A DNA stretch of 64,000 bases. It comes from Polytrichum commune. Taxonomy: Eukaryota > Streptophyta > Polytrichopsida > Polytrichales > Polytrichaceae. The DNA lies in NCBI GenBank assembly GCA_950295325.1, contig OX485803.1, positions 866,001 through 930,000 of the forward strand, given 5' to 3'. Below are positions 45,271 to 56,589 of this stretch, piece after piece (positions within the stretch are counted from its first letter, which is position 1; every line of letters starts with the position of its first letter). The position numbers and the translations under genes were made by a program. Below the pieces are notes generated by a model. The model searched no databases. It was given only the letters and a program-made list of their open reading frames with translations, and was not told the origin of the DNA.

Positions 45271-47900
45271 TCTGAACATGAAAAGACTTAGCGTTAATAT
45301 TTTGAAGTTTTTTTGTATTATTTGGTTTCTCCCTATAATCTCATGGTCTGCTTCTCCCCACAACTTAATTTGTGGGGCCGGGTGAAGTATGACTTTTGAG
45401 AGGGAGATGTGTTTTGTTTGAGTAAGGTTACTATACAAATATCTATGCATATGGGAGTAATTGCTGAGATAAGGGGGGTGGTGTTTTGATTTATCATTTG
45501 TGGGTTGTCTAGTGATTTTTATCCAAACATGTACTTTTCTAGGGGTGCCGTGGGCATATCTACCTATAACGATAATAGAGTAGGAATTGTTTTGTTGCAC
45601 TATATTTTTGTACACATATTTCATTTTAGTTCTAAGAATTTGCATGCATTTTTGGACATATCCTTTGTTCATATTGTTGTGATGGCCAAGGGTGTATGCT
45701 TGCAAAATAAGCATCCCCCTTTGTGTCAAGAGTTTGTAATAGAAGTACCTAGCTCTAATACTAATACTATGAGAGTTGTAGATATAAAGAGGGGCCCTAA
45801 TTGATGAGTTATTGTGTGAAGAACCTGATTGGTCTTCCTTGGTAACAGGTAGGTTGTTGTGGTGTCTTTGTTGGGTCGCTCCTGTAGCTCCCGAGCCTGC
45901 CTTCTCTCCTGGGCGCCTCTCTACTGGTTCTCTTGTTGGCTCTGTGTTTCGGTGCCGGTGCCGGTGTCCTTCGGTGATTCGGTGCCGGTGTCTTTCTGTC
46001 TGTTCCTTGGGTGGCTGCTGCAGATCCTCGCCTTCGGATGCTCCGCCACTCTCTCCAGGGGCTTCCTCTCCGGCTGCAAGCTCTGTGTCGCCCACGCTTC
46101 TGTAGCTATCGCTCCTTCCGCGGCTCTGGCTTTCGGTTGTTACCGTGTGGTGCTCTCGGTCCTCGGTACTGTGATCTACACTCGGCTCCAGGGCCTTCGC
46201 AGTGTGGCTTCTAAGGGATGTTACTACTTGTGTATGCACATTTATGCTAGCTATATGTCTATAGAGGAAATGACAGGTTGAGTAAGAGGTTAAGGAGGGC
46301 AGGGGGTCCGTTCTAGGCAAACTTGAACTTGAGTGGGAGGTGAAGAGAGAGTTTGTCAGTAAGCAGCTATGATTGTGAGAGTGTGGGTGCATCACTCTTT
46401 TATAGTGGCTAGTTGAGGCAGCCTTTGGTCGATGTTTTCTGTTATGTGAGATTTTGGACAGAAGTGACATGTTGCTCCCTCTGTTAGGGTTCCACTGGCG
46501 GCAGCTTCCTCCTTTCTGTGTTTGTTTTCTCCCTGTGTAATTTGTATTTGAGTCGCCTCTGCTTGTGCTTGGTTCGTCTATGATGTCGTTCAGCTGCGTT
46601 TGCTGGTGTGTATTGTTTGTTCGGCGTTGAGGTGATTCGTTGGGTTCAGCTTCTTTCTCTGCAGTGCTGCTGGTCGTTGGAGGCGTCGGTTTGGTGCTGA
46701 TTTTCGGTGCAGGGTCGGCGCCGCTTGCCTTCGGTGCGGGGTTGGTTTCTGGTGTCTGGTTGGTGTTGTTATTTGATGTCGGTGTCGCCGGACCGGTGTT
46801 GTCAGACTTCGAGGTGCTTACTTTTAATTCGGTGTTGGGGCTGTTGGTGTTTGGTGTGGGGCTGGTGCTGATCTTCAAAGTCGGTGTAGCCCGGCCAAGT
46901 TTGCCAGTCTTCGGTGTGCCAATCTTCGGGGTTGCTGACACCTGGTCTGTGTAATCGTTTTTCGGTGTCGAGGGGTTGGCGTTTTGCTGTCGTGGATGGG
47001 TCGGCACCATTGCTTCAGGTATGCTTCTTTTGTTGTACTTCGTTGATGTTGTGTGTTGTCTTCGTTGTTGTAGTATTTTCGGGATTGAGGTTGCCTCTGT
47101 AGGCTGATTGCTTGTTCATGTTGCTTCCTTTCGGTTGTTGGGGTATCTTGCTTGGCAGGTGTACGGGGTCGGTATCCCTGGGTCGGCGTAGTTGTTGGAC
47201 GTCGTTGCAGGGTTGGCGGGTTGTTGCCTCTGGGGGGTCGATTTCGGTACTGCAGGTAGTCTTCTTCTGTCTGTTGTCGGATTCGCGTGCTGTTTCTGTG
47301 TCTTTGGGGCTGGGACTGTGTTTATGGGCCAGTTGCTTGTCGGTGTTGTGATCCTCTGCTTGCTGGGGTGTCTTGCTCCGGAGATTGTTGCTTGCTGTTT
47401 TGTCGTTTTGATCCTTTTTATTCTGCTGGATCTGTTGTAGGCGATCTGCAGGGTGCGATGGATGCAAAGAGGTAAACATTTTTTTCTAAAGGTTATAGAT
47501 ATTACCTTTAGTTGTGGAGTTCTGTGTTGGGATGAGGGCTGGTCGTTTTGATGTTGGTCGACTGTTTTGTGTGGCTTTTGCTGATGTGTCTCCATCTGAC
47601 TCCTTGCTGGATGTTGCAGGTTGGTGTGGAGTTCTTGGCGTAGTCCATCATTGATGCTGGTAGTCTTCACTGCTAGTTCTTTAGTTACAAAAGAGGGCAT
47701 ATTTTTGTCATACATGGTTAGTATAGAAGATATGTTAGTGGAAAGATGACTATATTGTGTGGAGAGGTAGGATGTACAACATTGTGAAATAAAGACATTT
47801 TCAAGAGTAGTGTAAGAATGTGCAAGCCTGAGTATTGGTGTTTGCGTCATTTGTTGTGTCTTGCATGTGCGGGTTGGGGCACTTCAGATCTGGATGGAGA
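45271..47900 (-). other. LINE 5' region with long open, low-complexity frames
   Basis: Minus-strand frames at 45271-47010, 47015-47479 and 47116-47850 are open but compositionally biased (Thr, Pro, Lys, Ser, Gln). The 46640-46990 part repeats a TPK(I/T)-like pattern every 10-15 residues, matching imperfect GGTGTCGG/TCGGTG DNA repeats. It could be a 5' UTR with promoter or a poorly conserved ORF1 extension. I cannot decide between these. Confidence 0.45.
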
Positions 47901-48975
47901 GTAGCCTAAGAGTTTGGATCTTTGTAGTGGGTTAGGAGCATGGTGGGCTAGTCACGGTAAGCAATGGTGAAGAAGAACAGCCCAACCTATCCTTCTAAGA
48001 CGCAACACTCGTCTTGTGCCAACACCCACTTAGTATCATGTTTCTACCGTTTGTAATGCATTGCAATAACTTCAGCAGTTTTAGATCTAGATCTACAAAT
48101 GCTGCAACAACATTCTTGCATGCTTACCATCCCATTGCTTGTCTTGAGTGATGCCCCAGCGCATCGCTAGCCCATCATGCTCCTTGTCCATTGCAACGAT
48201 CTTTGTTCATGAGGTAGAAAGCTTCACTAGCTCTCTGCGGCTAACTCTCAGATCCATCCTTCGTCCCCTCACCGCACTTTACGGAGCGTCCTCTCACTCC
48301 ATCTTTTCCCCCGGCCCTTTCTCAAAGCCCAATCGCACATACAATAGACTCTAACCACTTCAACTTCTGGGCATTCACAAAACACACATGATGACAACCT
48401 ACTGGAAATGAGTCAGAACTGATGCTTTTTGACCTTCAATTTTCTTAGTTCGTAAAGTTTCCCATGATTCATTATTGGTTTGAAATAATTATTGTACGAA
48501 GGTGTTATGGTTATATGCTGTCGTTTTCAACATGCCTCATCACAATTGACCCCACCTTGAATTATCACATTTTTTCAATTAGATTTTTGGGTTTGACCAA
48601 TGCAAACATGTCTAAGAGAATTTTGGTCTAATAGTATATTATTGCATACATTTGATTATCATCAAGTCCTTAATAATTACATTTTCACTTACGCTATGCA
48701 ATATGATGTGCTATTAATGTAGTGAGAAAAGACAAGGTATTTTCAAATGTGTCTCAAATTTCACATGACATCACCTTTTCCTGTGCCTTTTGCAATTCAT
48801 TGTGTCTATGACATGCTATGACAATGTTGGAAGAGGAGGGAGAAGAAGCCCTTCCGGCAAATCTGCAACTTTACAACCACCAGATACTTGCATTGGTGAA
48901 AGGAAAACCATATTACAACAAATTGAATGTAGATGTAAAACAATTCCAATAACCATATATGCAACATTCACACAG
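47900..48975. other. intergenic, no gene recognised
   Basis: Flank of the LINE. No supported gene or element boundary was found. The short plus-strand frame at 48148-48354 has no recognisable content. Confidence 0.45.
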
Positions 48976-48978
48976 TTT

Positions 48979-49898
48979 TTATGCTCCCTTCTTCAAGAAA
49001 TTCAGCATGTCAACCATGATAGGATGCGAAGTAAACCCAATATCCAATATTGTTGCAATGGAAGTCTTCTTCCACATTATCGATATTTGTCGAGAGCATG
49101 TTGTCAAGGAAGCACCCACCTTATTCCCTATGCTACCTCTTTGTGCGTCTTGTTGCAAATGGTTTATAGTACCGGGAGGAGCTCTTGCATTAGCAACATC
49201 CAATCTAGAAGGACTAGGTGTTCTGGTGTTAGTATCCAACCTTGGGGGAAGAGCTGGAGTTGGCTCCACCTCCAATTGTGATGAATATTCTGATTTTTGT
49301 TGTTGAGTAATGACTACCATTTTAGAACCTCGTTTGTGCTTACCACCTATTTCAATTCGAGTGGGCTTTAGCTTTGTGTCATCCACCATGTCACCATCCA
49401 CATCATTAGTATGAGAAGGCCTAGATTGAGAGCTCTCCAACTTCTCCTCAAGAGGCCTAAATGTTAAAGGGCAATAGAGAAACCACAAACATTTCCACAA
49501 AACATTAATATTGGGATCCCATGTACTCAACTGCAAAGGAGTGAATAAGCAGAAATTGCCTTCTTGCACCCAAACAGAAGAAAAAAAAACTATGGAAGAG
49601 TTTCTTGAGGCGACCTTCAAGACTGCAAGTTCTCTCTTCACGTAATGAATACATAGTGCATACGATTAAGAGGACTTATGTATTCAATTGAGGAATCAAC
49701 AAGCATGCACTTCCGATAACCATAACTAATCCGATTTTGGCAGATGTTCCATTGTAGATTTGCTAATGCCACCCAAGTAGAAGCTGGAGAACCTGACAAA
49801 CGAACCAAATAACACCCACATACCTTATACATCAGGTCAGGTAGTTTCATGTGAATTGTGTCCAACAAACACATCAGCTCTTCCATTGTATATTGCAT
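48979..49898 (-). pseudogene. unrecognised minus-strand coding remnant
   Basis: Two frames (49638-49898, 86 codons; 48979-49641, 220 codons) in different phases look coding-like. The first contains MEELMCLLDTIHMKLPDLMY. The second contains a basic stretch GGKHKRGSKMVVITQQQKSE, a Pro/Ser-rich middle and a C-terminal DMLNFLKKGA. A frameshift separates them. It may be a relic of a transposon accessory protein or an old gene. I cannot assign a family. Confidence 0.3.
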
Positions 49899-50920
49899 CT
49901 CATCCAGACCTGCAAACTCTCATCGCATTTCAAATGGCGATGTCACATTGCAGTCCAGGTTCTTTCCTCCTCTGTCGGCCCTATAATCAGGTGAATCTCC
50001 AATCCTACGTTGGTTCTTGCAAAACCTCGGCAGCCATCATGAGTGCCTGGGATGTGATGGGAGCGATCCTCTTGTTGCTCATGATCTCAGGTACAAATTC
50101 AAGTTTCTGACTGTTTGATCACAACTTCTTTTCTTTGGTTTCTGACTATCTAGCTCAGAATGCAATAATTTAGATTGCAAAAAGTTCTGCTCATAAATCC
50201 TACCATTGACTGAACAAACACAGCTGATTGCTCATGAGTGTATGCCTCACCCAGATCTCCTTGTTCTCTTGTATAAAAGATTGGCAGATAATTGTAAAGT
50301 TTAGATATTTGTGGTACATGGATTAGAGGGTCCGGTTAATTCAGAGAGCAGGGTGTGCATATGAATCTGTCCAGAGAGGTATAAGATTGAAGTACGTCCA
50401 GGCTCACAATGTAGCTACATTGTTGCAGATGGAAATATTTGTAAAAGGAACACATACAAGTAGGAAACATGTGCCATTTCAACACCGCCCATTTGATACC
50501 CTGGCAACTAGGAATTGCAAAAATAAATCACATTTGTCGTCGCTTTCACACAGATCTGACACAAATTAAGTATGGTATTTTTTGTGCGTCCTTGGTACTA
50601 AATGTCAAAATCCTTGTTTCCTACTAGTGCAAGATTATAGTTCTTCATACTTTTTGTCAATTGCAGAGGAGACATTTGCTAACATCTTGGTAGAAGAGCA
50701 TGCAAAGATGTGCCGTGGGATGTGAGCACCATGATCTCTGGTTATTCTTATTGAATGTGTTAATTATATTTGTGATGTTCATAAAGAGGTCACACAGAAT
50801 CTAAGCCAGAGGCTTACTCCTAGTCGAGATGAGGGCCGGTTCACATGGGTCCCAAGTCCCAAGTCCCAAGTCCCAAGTATGACATGGATGCCTACATGGC
50901 AACACTTTTTGGAGATAAGG

Positions 50921-50987
50921 CTCGGGACTTGTGTTGAGAGTCGGGTCGAGTTTTTTACTCGACCCGACTCTCAACACAAGTCCCGAG
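50921..50987. repeat. perfect 30-bp-arm hairpin inside the Harbinger element
   Basis: Arms at 50921-50950 (starting CTCGGGACTTGTGTTGAGAG) and 50958-50987 are exact reverse complements with a 7-nt loop (TTTTTTA). They lie about 90 bp inside the left terminus. Confidence 0.95.
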
Positions 50988-51428
50988 AATATTTTCGCAT
51001 AAAATGATGAAAATTTGACAACATCCAGACCATTAGATGGAAAAACCATTTTTAGCTCTAGATGGTGGAGAAGGTGGATTGTTTTCTTCTTCTTCCCCCT
51101 CTTGTTCTTTCTTTCTTTCTTGCCTTTCATTATTGCTTGATTGTATCTTTTGGTTTGTGGTGTAGTGTATATAGATTGCTGAAATATTAGAGTTAATGTG
51201 ATCAAAATGGAGGATTTTTCTAGAAATCAATTTTTGGAAAGCAGACAAGAGGATCGCCTACTCACGCTCCTCCTCACCCACCGGCGCTCACAATTTCGAC
51301 GGATCGAGTCACCTTCACGCTCCCCCATTAGACAATCTTTTTTCTTCTTGATTTTCCTATAGATTCTCCCATTTCCATCATCGCGTCCTAATATCTTCAT
51401 TTACATCATCATAGAAATCGATACATAG

Positions 51429-51770
51429 TTGCATCTTCATGCAAGAATGGTTGCATTAATTTTTGGATATTCAAGATGTAGTGTGGCTTGCAAGAAGAAT
51501 TTTTTAGCACTTTTCAAGCAATACAAAGAAGACAAATTCACGAATGGGATCTCAAGGAATGATGGACATGAATGTAGATTTTACAAATCTTATGGACTAG
51601 CAATGATATCAAGCATGTCAAGTCATGAAGCAGGAACTACATCAACAAATGCAATGATACAGATCTACCATCAAATTAGAGTGAAGATAATTTTTCGTAA
51701 GAGAAGACCAACACACAACAATCAAATTTTCTTTCTGCCTCAAAAAGTAAGCAATTTCTTCATGAAATAA
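51429..51770 (+). pseudogene. Harbinger ORF1 (Myb/SANT-like) remnant
   Basis: The frame contains CSVACKKNFLALFKQYKEDK, then GISRNDGHECRFYKSYG, the pattern of the Myb/SANT-like DNA-binding protein encoded beside the transposase in plant PIF/Harbinger elements. That protein normally works with the transposase in binding the element ends. Upstream and downstream parts are missing or out of frame, so it is unlikely to be functional. Confidence 0.65.
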
Positions 51771-51901
51771 CCATTATCATTTTTTTGAATGTTGTAGAAA
51801 ATAGTATTGTCATGATGAATTTTTTGATTAAAAAAATACATTGTTAGAAATACTAGATTATCATATGGATAGACTTATAATTAAGCTTTAGTATTTATCA
51901 T

Positions 51902-53275
51902 GGGGATCGCTATTTCCACACTTTTTTTGGCTAGATTCACACCTTTTTGCCGGTTCGGTTGCCGTGTCACTGAGGCGCTATATAAGAGATTCTTCATGGT
52001 GCATCCGGACCGTTGATCCACCAAGGCCCATCCAAGGGCCTCAATGATCCTAGGTGGCGGTGGGGTGGGGGGCGGGGGTGGTGCTTGCCACCAAGGCGGG
52101 GTGGGGCCGTGGGCCTCATGTCTTTTTTGGGTGAGGCCGGATTTAGGGTGGTGTCGGGCCTAGTGGCTAGGCGGGCCCAGTGGCTAGGCCTACTTATTAT
52201 ATAACTAGTTGGTTACCCTTACTCTACTTACTAAATAACTAGTTGGTTACCCTTACTCTACTTACTAAATGACTAGTTGGTTACCCTTACTCTACTTACT
52301 AAATGACTAGTTGGGTACCCTTACTCTACTTACTAAATAACTAGTTGGTTGCCCTTACTCTACTTACTAAATGACTAGTTGGTTACCCTTACTTTAATGA
52401 CATTACCATTATGTTGTAATTCTATGTAATATGATTGTGGATAGTCTGTTTCCTTGCAATGGTTGTAACATGATAGCCTACCAAAATACCAAGTAAGGGT
52501 AACCAACTACACTAAATATGATATTTAGTGTTTGATTAGATTTAGTGTTTTACCACCCTACTATGCTCAACACTAATTTTCAATTCTTTGATAATTAGTG
52601 TTAGACATAAATGCTCCGCCGCCGCCTTCCTTGTTGCCACCTCTTTCCTACTAAACACTAAATTCGTGCATGTAACTTTCACATATTACCATAGATGATA
52701 TTTAGTGTTTGAATTTACATTTAATGTTACTTACTTTCATAGGGTTAGTGATATTTAGTGTAGTGTTCGTATTTAGTGTATCTAACACTAAATATCGTAT
52801 TTAGTGTATCTAACACTAAATATCATATTTAGTGTAGTTATTTAGTAAGTAGAGTAAGGGTAACCAACTAGTCATTTAGTAAGTAGAGTAAGGGTAACCA
52901 ACCAGTCATTTAGTAAGTAGAGTAAGGCTAACCAACTAGTTATTTAGGAAGTAGAGTAAGGGTAACCAACTAGTTATATAATAAGTAGGCCTAGCCACTG
53001 GGCCCGCCTAGCCACTAGGCCCGACACCACCCTAAATCCGGCCTCCCCAAAAAAGACATGAGGCCCACGGCCCCACCCCGCCTTGGTGGCAAGCACCACC
53101 CCCGCCCCCCACCCCACCGCCACCTAGGATCATTGAGGCCCTTGGATGGGCCTTGGTGGATCAACGGTCCGGATGCACCATGAAGAATCTCTTATATAGC
53201 GCCTCAGTGACACGGCAACCGAACCGGCAAAAAGGTGTGAATCTAGCCAAAAAAGGTGTGGAAATAGCGATACCC
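51902..53275. mobile_element. 1374-bp fold-back transposon with subterminal tandem repeats, 8-bp target duplication
   Basis: Perfect TTTATCAT duplications at 51894-51901 and 53276-53283 flank termini GGGGATCGCTATTTCCACAC and, on the opposite strand, GGGTATCGCTATTTCCACAC. The inverted arms extend about 300 bp with few differences. Inside the left arm are six 34-bp units (ACTAGTTGGTTACCCTTACT...) at 52204-52407. Reversed units lie at about 52845-52985. The centre repeats TATTTAGTG/CACTAAATA motifs. There is no transposase. GGG termini with an 8-bp duplication could fit Merlin, hAT or P. The near-identical arms suggest a recent insertion. Confidence 0.85.
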
Positions 53276-53419
53276 TTTATCATTAGTCAAATTTGATGAT
53301 ATCTCAAATTATATTGCTGATTTTTTGGCTAATTTTCTTTTTTAAAGCTCATGCCTAATATATGATGTGCTCATGTTGCTTTATACAACATTCTTTTTAA
53401 TTTCTCTTCTTTTTGTTTT

Positions 53420-54665
53420 CTGGTTTCATCTTCTTCATATTGATTTTCATTCTTCACCTCCTCATTAGGGCCTTCTTCTCCCTCTTCAACAAAGCTATCT
53501 TGCATAATTTCTTTTTGTAACGCTTGCATCTCCTTAATTGTTGATTCTACAATATGAAATGTGTTTATGTTCTAGAAATTTCCTACTGCAAAATTTGCTT
53601 CAGTTTGTAATTTTGTTTCTACTATTCTAGACCAAATCATATCAAAATCATCTTCCTAAATAATACATAGATGATGAGGAGAGATGCAAGCAATAACAAT
53701 TTCAAGAACATGTTGTAAAGGCATGTCAATTTTTTCAATAATATTCTCCAACTCCTCTTCAATATGCCAAATTCTCATTCAACTACCGTACGTGTGCTTG
53801 ATTGAATAAAGTTTTAGTGCACCTTTTCACGGGACAATCATTTTTTTTCACCTTTGAAAGGTTAATGAAATCAAGGTCACATAGGATACACTACATCACC
53901 AATGGACTGATAAGGTAGAAATATTCCTCTTATGGACTTCTATCTAACTTTTATTTCTTAGAACAAAGTCCAAACATGTGTACAACCAGTCCATTCAAAA
54001 TCTAAATCAAAAAACTTCATAATAACATGAGGCCGGATCCCAAGAAGGTGCAATAATGGTAATATGACTCCCTTCAATTACCCCCAACACATATGGAATG
54101 CTATGAAGATTTTCAAAACCATAGGAATTTTTGTTAATACAAACTAATGTTGGTTTTTCAAAAACCAAAGGTCTCACATGATTTTTTATGCTTCACAACA
54201 TTCTCTCACAGTTATTAAGGAGTTATTATGTGCTATCACGTATAAATCAGCACACATTATCAAAGTATTGTTACTCCCTAATCATGCTAATGTCAAAATA
54301 ACTCTAACATGCATGGGAATACATTTTCTCATATTCATATCAATTTTTTTCAAAAAAAATATCCTATTTTTATGCACAAATATTTTAATGTGGAGAGATT
54401 TACACACATATACTTCTTGAACATAATCTCCAAATATAAACTCAAAAGATTTTTCTCTACATATCCACCTACCTTCTCATATTTCCATAAGGACCTTGGA
54501 GTGTTCATTCGACCCCATTCAAGAATGAAAACGGCCATCAACATCATTTCAAAAATTTGTTCATACATAACAATTTGTTGAATTGCCAATAAAGCGACAA
54601 TCATATGTTTTATAACCATGAAGAGAGCAAGGACAACATAAATACGTTGTCTTCTTTCATCCATG
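53420..54665 (-). pseudogene. PIF/Harbinger transposase (DDE_Tnp_4), broken
   Basis: On the minus strand the N-terminus is MDERRQRIYVVLALFMVIKH (from 54665) with RMNTPRSLW at about 54500. Further down, in other frames, are LGVIEGSHITIIAPSWD (about 54040-54090; the usual catalytic GxIDGTH has Glu for Asp), then VVE-EFGILKRSWRILLKK (about 53730-53790) and IACISPHHLCI (about 53665-53700). Stops and frameshifts separate the blocks. The transposase is inactive. Confidence 0.7.
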
Positions 54666-56589
54666 GCTATAAAGTCTGAAAAGAGGGTTAATGCATACTT
54701 CCATGATGATAGAAATACTTAACAGATCTCTTAGGACTTTCCACCGGAGATGAGACTTGTACATGGGACTTTAAACTTCAAACATGCAAGTCCCAAGCCC
54801 CATGTTAAGTATATTTTAATGGCCTCTCGAGGCTCAAAAATTGGGACTTTGCCTCCAAGTTGGGACTTGTTCACATGGTGGGACTTGGGACCTCGTGTGA
54901 ACATGCCCTGAGAGCAATGAATCGATGCAAACATAACTTTTTGCTATTCAATCTTCCATTCAAGAGAAAACAATTCATCGTTGGCCTAGTTGTGAGCTTG
55001 CTTCTTAACTCTTTGTACACCTAGTAAATCCTTCAGGAGATATATATATATAGGAAGGTCTTGCATAACATTATTAAGCGTCGGGTATGCTAACCACCTT
55101 GCTTGAGTGGGCAACTTAGACAAGCTAAGGTATTAGGGCAAGCACTCACTTAATTGAATCTTAATGCATATAGATTTGCCCCCATATTTGTGTTGCAGTG
55201 GCTTCCGATTCCTCATCTAGGGATGGTCCCCCAAGGAGCTTAACAATGTCATGGGTAGTAATTCTTGTTGCAATACTTATTATGTCCTCATAGCCAATTT
55301 TCAATTGCTCTTATTGATGTGGCATACTCCCATTGGTTTAGAGATAGCCTACTAATATCCACCTAAACAACAATGAATGACCTTTGTTTTTCTACCTTCC
55401 TTTTGTACCTCGCAAGGATGTATATGGATTGTATGCGACCTCATAATAAAAAGTTGGATGATCTTGTAGCTCGAGCAATTCAATCATTGGCTATGTTTGG
55501 TGGTTATTGCAATTTATGTTTGGTGCTACGAGGAGTAGCATGTCTCATCGCAATGAATACCTAGTCTATAACAATCATTCGGAGATTTTCCACATTATCT
55601 TTAGTCTAAGAGACAATTCATTGATCTAGTTGTGAGATTGCAATTAAAATCTCTAAATACACACCTATAAAATAATCTTTGAGAAATATACAAAAAATTG
55701 TTGGTAATTTGTGCCGCCATTACAATGTTAATGTCCTCATAGCAAGGCAAAGGAGGCCGTGAGCAACGTGGACTTGAATTCTACTCCAGCTCTAGTTGGA
55801 ATGTTTGGAATATGAGCATCGTTGCATGTTGCCCCCAGTTGGTAATTGTAATGCTCAAAATCACAGAGAGGCCTCTCTGTTCAGACCATCTTTCATTATA
55901 TTTTCCTTAAACCTTGCCATTTGTCATTCCTACAATGGCTAAGACCCATAACATTCCAGGTGGAAAACACTAGTAAAGATGAAATAGAGTGCCATCATTT
56001 GCAATTTGAAGTAATCCATTCCAGATCTAGAATATGGCAAAAAACATTGTATCTACATGATCTATTAGTGCTTTACAAATGTATTTTGATTGACATCCAT
56101 ATTGCTAACAAATCAAGGAACTCCACAAATGCTTAGAAGGGTTACCTTGGTTTCAAGTTGTAAGTGGATCACAGGTGGAAAAGGAAAGGAAATGTTGAAT
56201 CAAGCTTATGAAAAAGGGTTAAATTTGATTTGGGAATTTATTTCACATCTTTATTTGTTGAGTGTAGAAGCACAATATCAGCACAGGGGATCAAACATTA
56301 ATCTATCCAAGGGGTTGACAAGTGAGCACAATTGTTTGTTGATATTACATTCCTCTATGTTGTTTCAAATCCAAAATGCTTCAATAAATCATATCCATCA
56401 GCATATGATTTGTATTGTTGCAATGTACCAAACTTCGGGTATGGACTACCTTCATGGGGAAGAAGTACAATGATAGGTCGGCAATTATGCAGGTTGTGAC
56501 TGCGAGTACATTCGATTTTGTTTTCCTCACGCTTCTCAATGTATTTTCTTCAATTTCACTCATTTCATAATGTACAGATTTTGAGGGGA

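Larger units (their letters stand above)
35040..47900 (-). mobile_element. nearly full-length APE-type LINE with 2A motif and RNase H
   Basis: The element reads leftward: a 5' region (about 45.3-47.9 kb), ORF1 (43645-45270), a 655-bp spacer, ORF2 (35491-42989, one frameshift), and a 3' region to roughly 35.04 kb. The 3' limit is inferred from ATTCACGCCGG, shared with the 3' UTR of the truncated copy at 23941-23951. The 5' limit is not defined and no target duplication was found. The coding strand is strongly A/C-rich. Long frames with only one break imply recent activity. Domain content (APE, RT, RNase H, C-terminal KPD block) recalls the I/Ingi and Dualen/RandI groups. Clade placement needs a tree. 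Confidence 0.85.
50833..54908. mobile_element. PIF/Harbinger transposon with nested insertion, TGA target duplication
   Basis: The left end GGGCCGGTTCACATGGGTCC and the reverse complement of the right end GGGCATGTTCACACGAGGTC are terminal inverted repeats, each followed by (CCAAGTC)n-like repeats. TGA flanks both ends (50830-50832 and 54909-54911), a 3-bp duplication as usual for this superfamily. Inside are a plus-strand ORF1 remnant and a minus-strand transposase remnant, plus a 1374-bp unrelated element. The total is 4076 bp, or about 2.7 kb without the nested element. It inserted in the intron of a cysteine-rich gene copy. Confidence 0.85.
50039..56584 (+). pseudogene. decayed paralogue of the cysteine-rich protein gene, intron split by transposons
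   Basis: The exon 1 equivalent is 50039-50090: MSAWDVMGAILLLLMIS plus 1 nt, then GTACAA, the same length and phase as 30827-30878. The exon 2 equivalent is 56424-56584, 161 nt like the intact copy and alignable codon by codon. Of the eight cysteines, numbers 1, 2 and 8 are TAC and number 3 is TGA, followed by TAG. Numbers 4-7 remain. The acceptor is CAA instead of CAG. Intron blocks also match the first locus, for example AGATTGGCAGA (50278 and 31018) and TTCAAGAGAnAA...CTAGnTGTGAGCTT (54959 and 31550). A Harbinger element fills the intron from 50833 to 54908. Confidence 0.8.

Noticed and set aside
47015-47850. Independent genes in the LINE 5' region
   Set aside because: The frames share the A/C-biased low-complexity character of the LINE leader and overlap each other. 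There is no evidence for separate proteins.
50645-50730. Alternative second exon giving a short peptide after the 50039-50090 signal exon
   Set aside because: A TTGCAG acceptor and in-phase reading (EETFANILVEEHAKMCRGM, then stop) exist, but the matching region in the first locus is intronic with no such frame.
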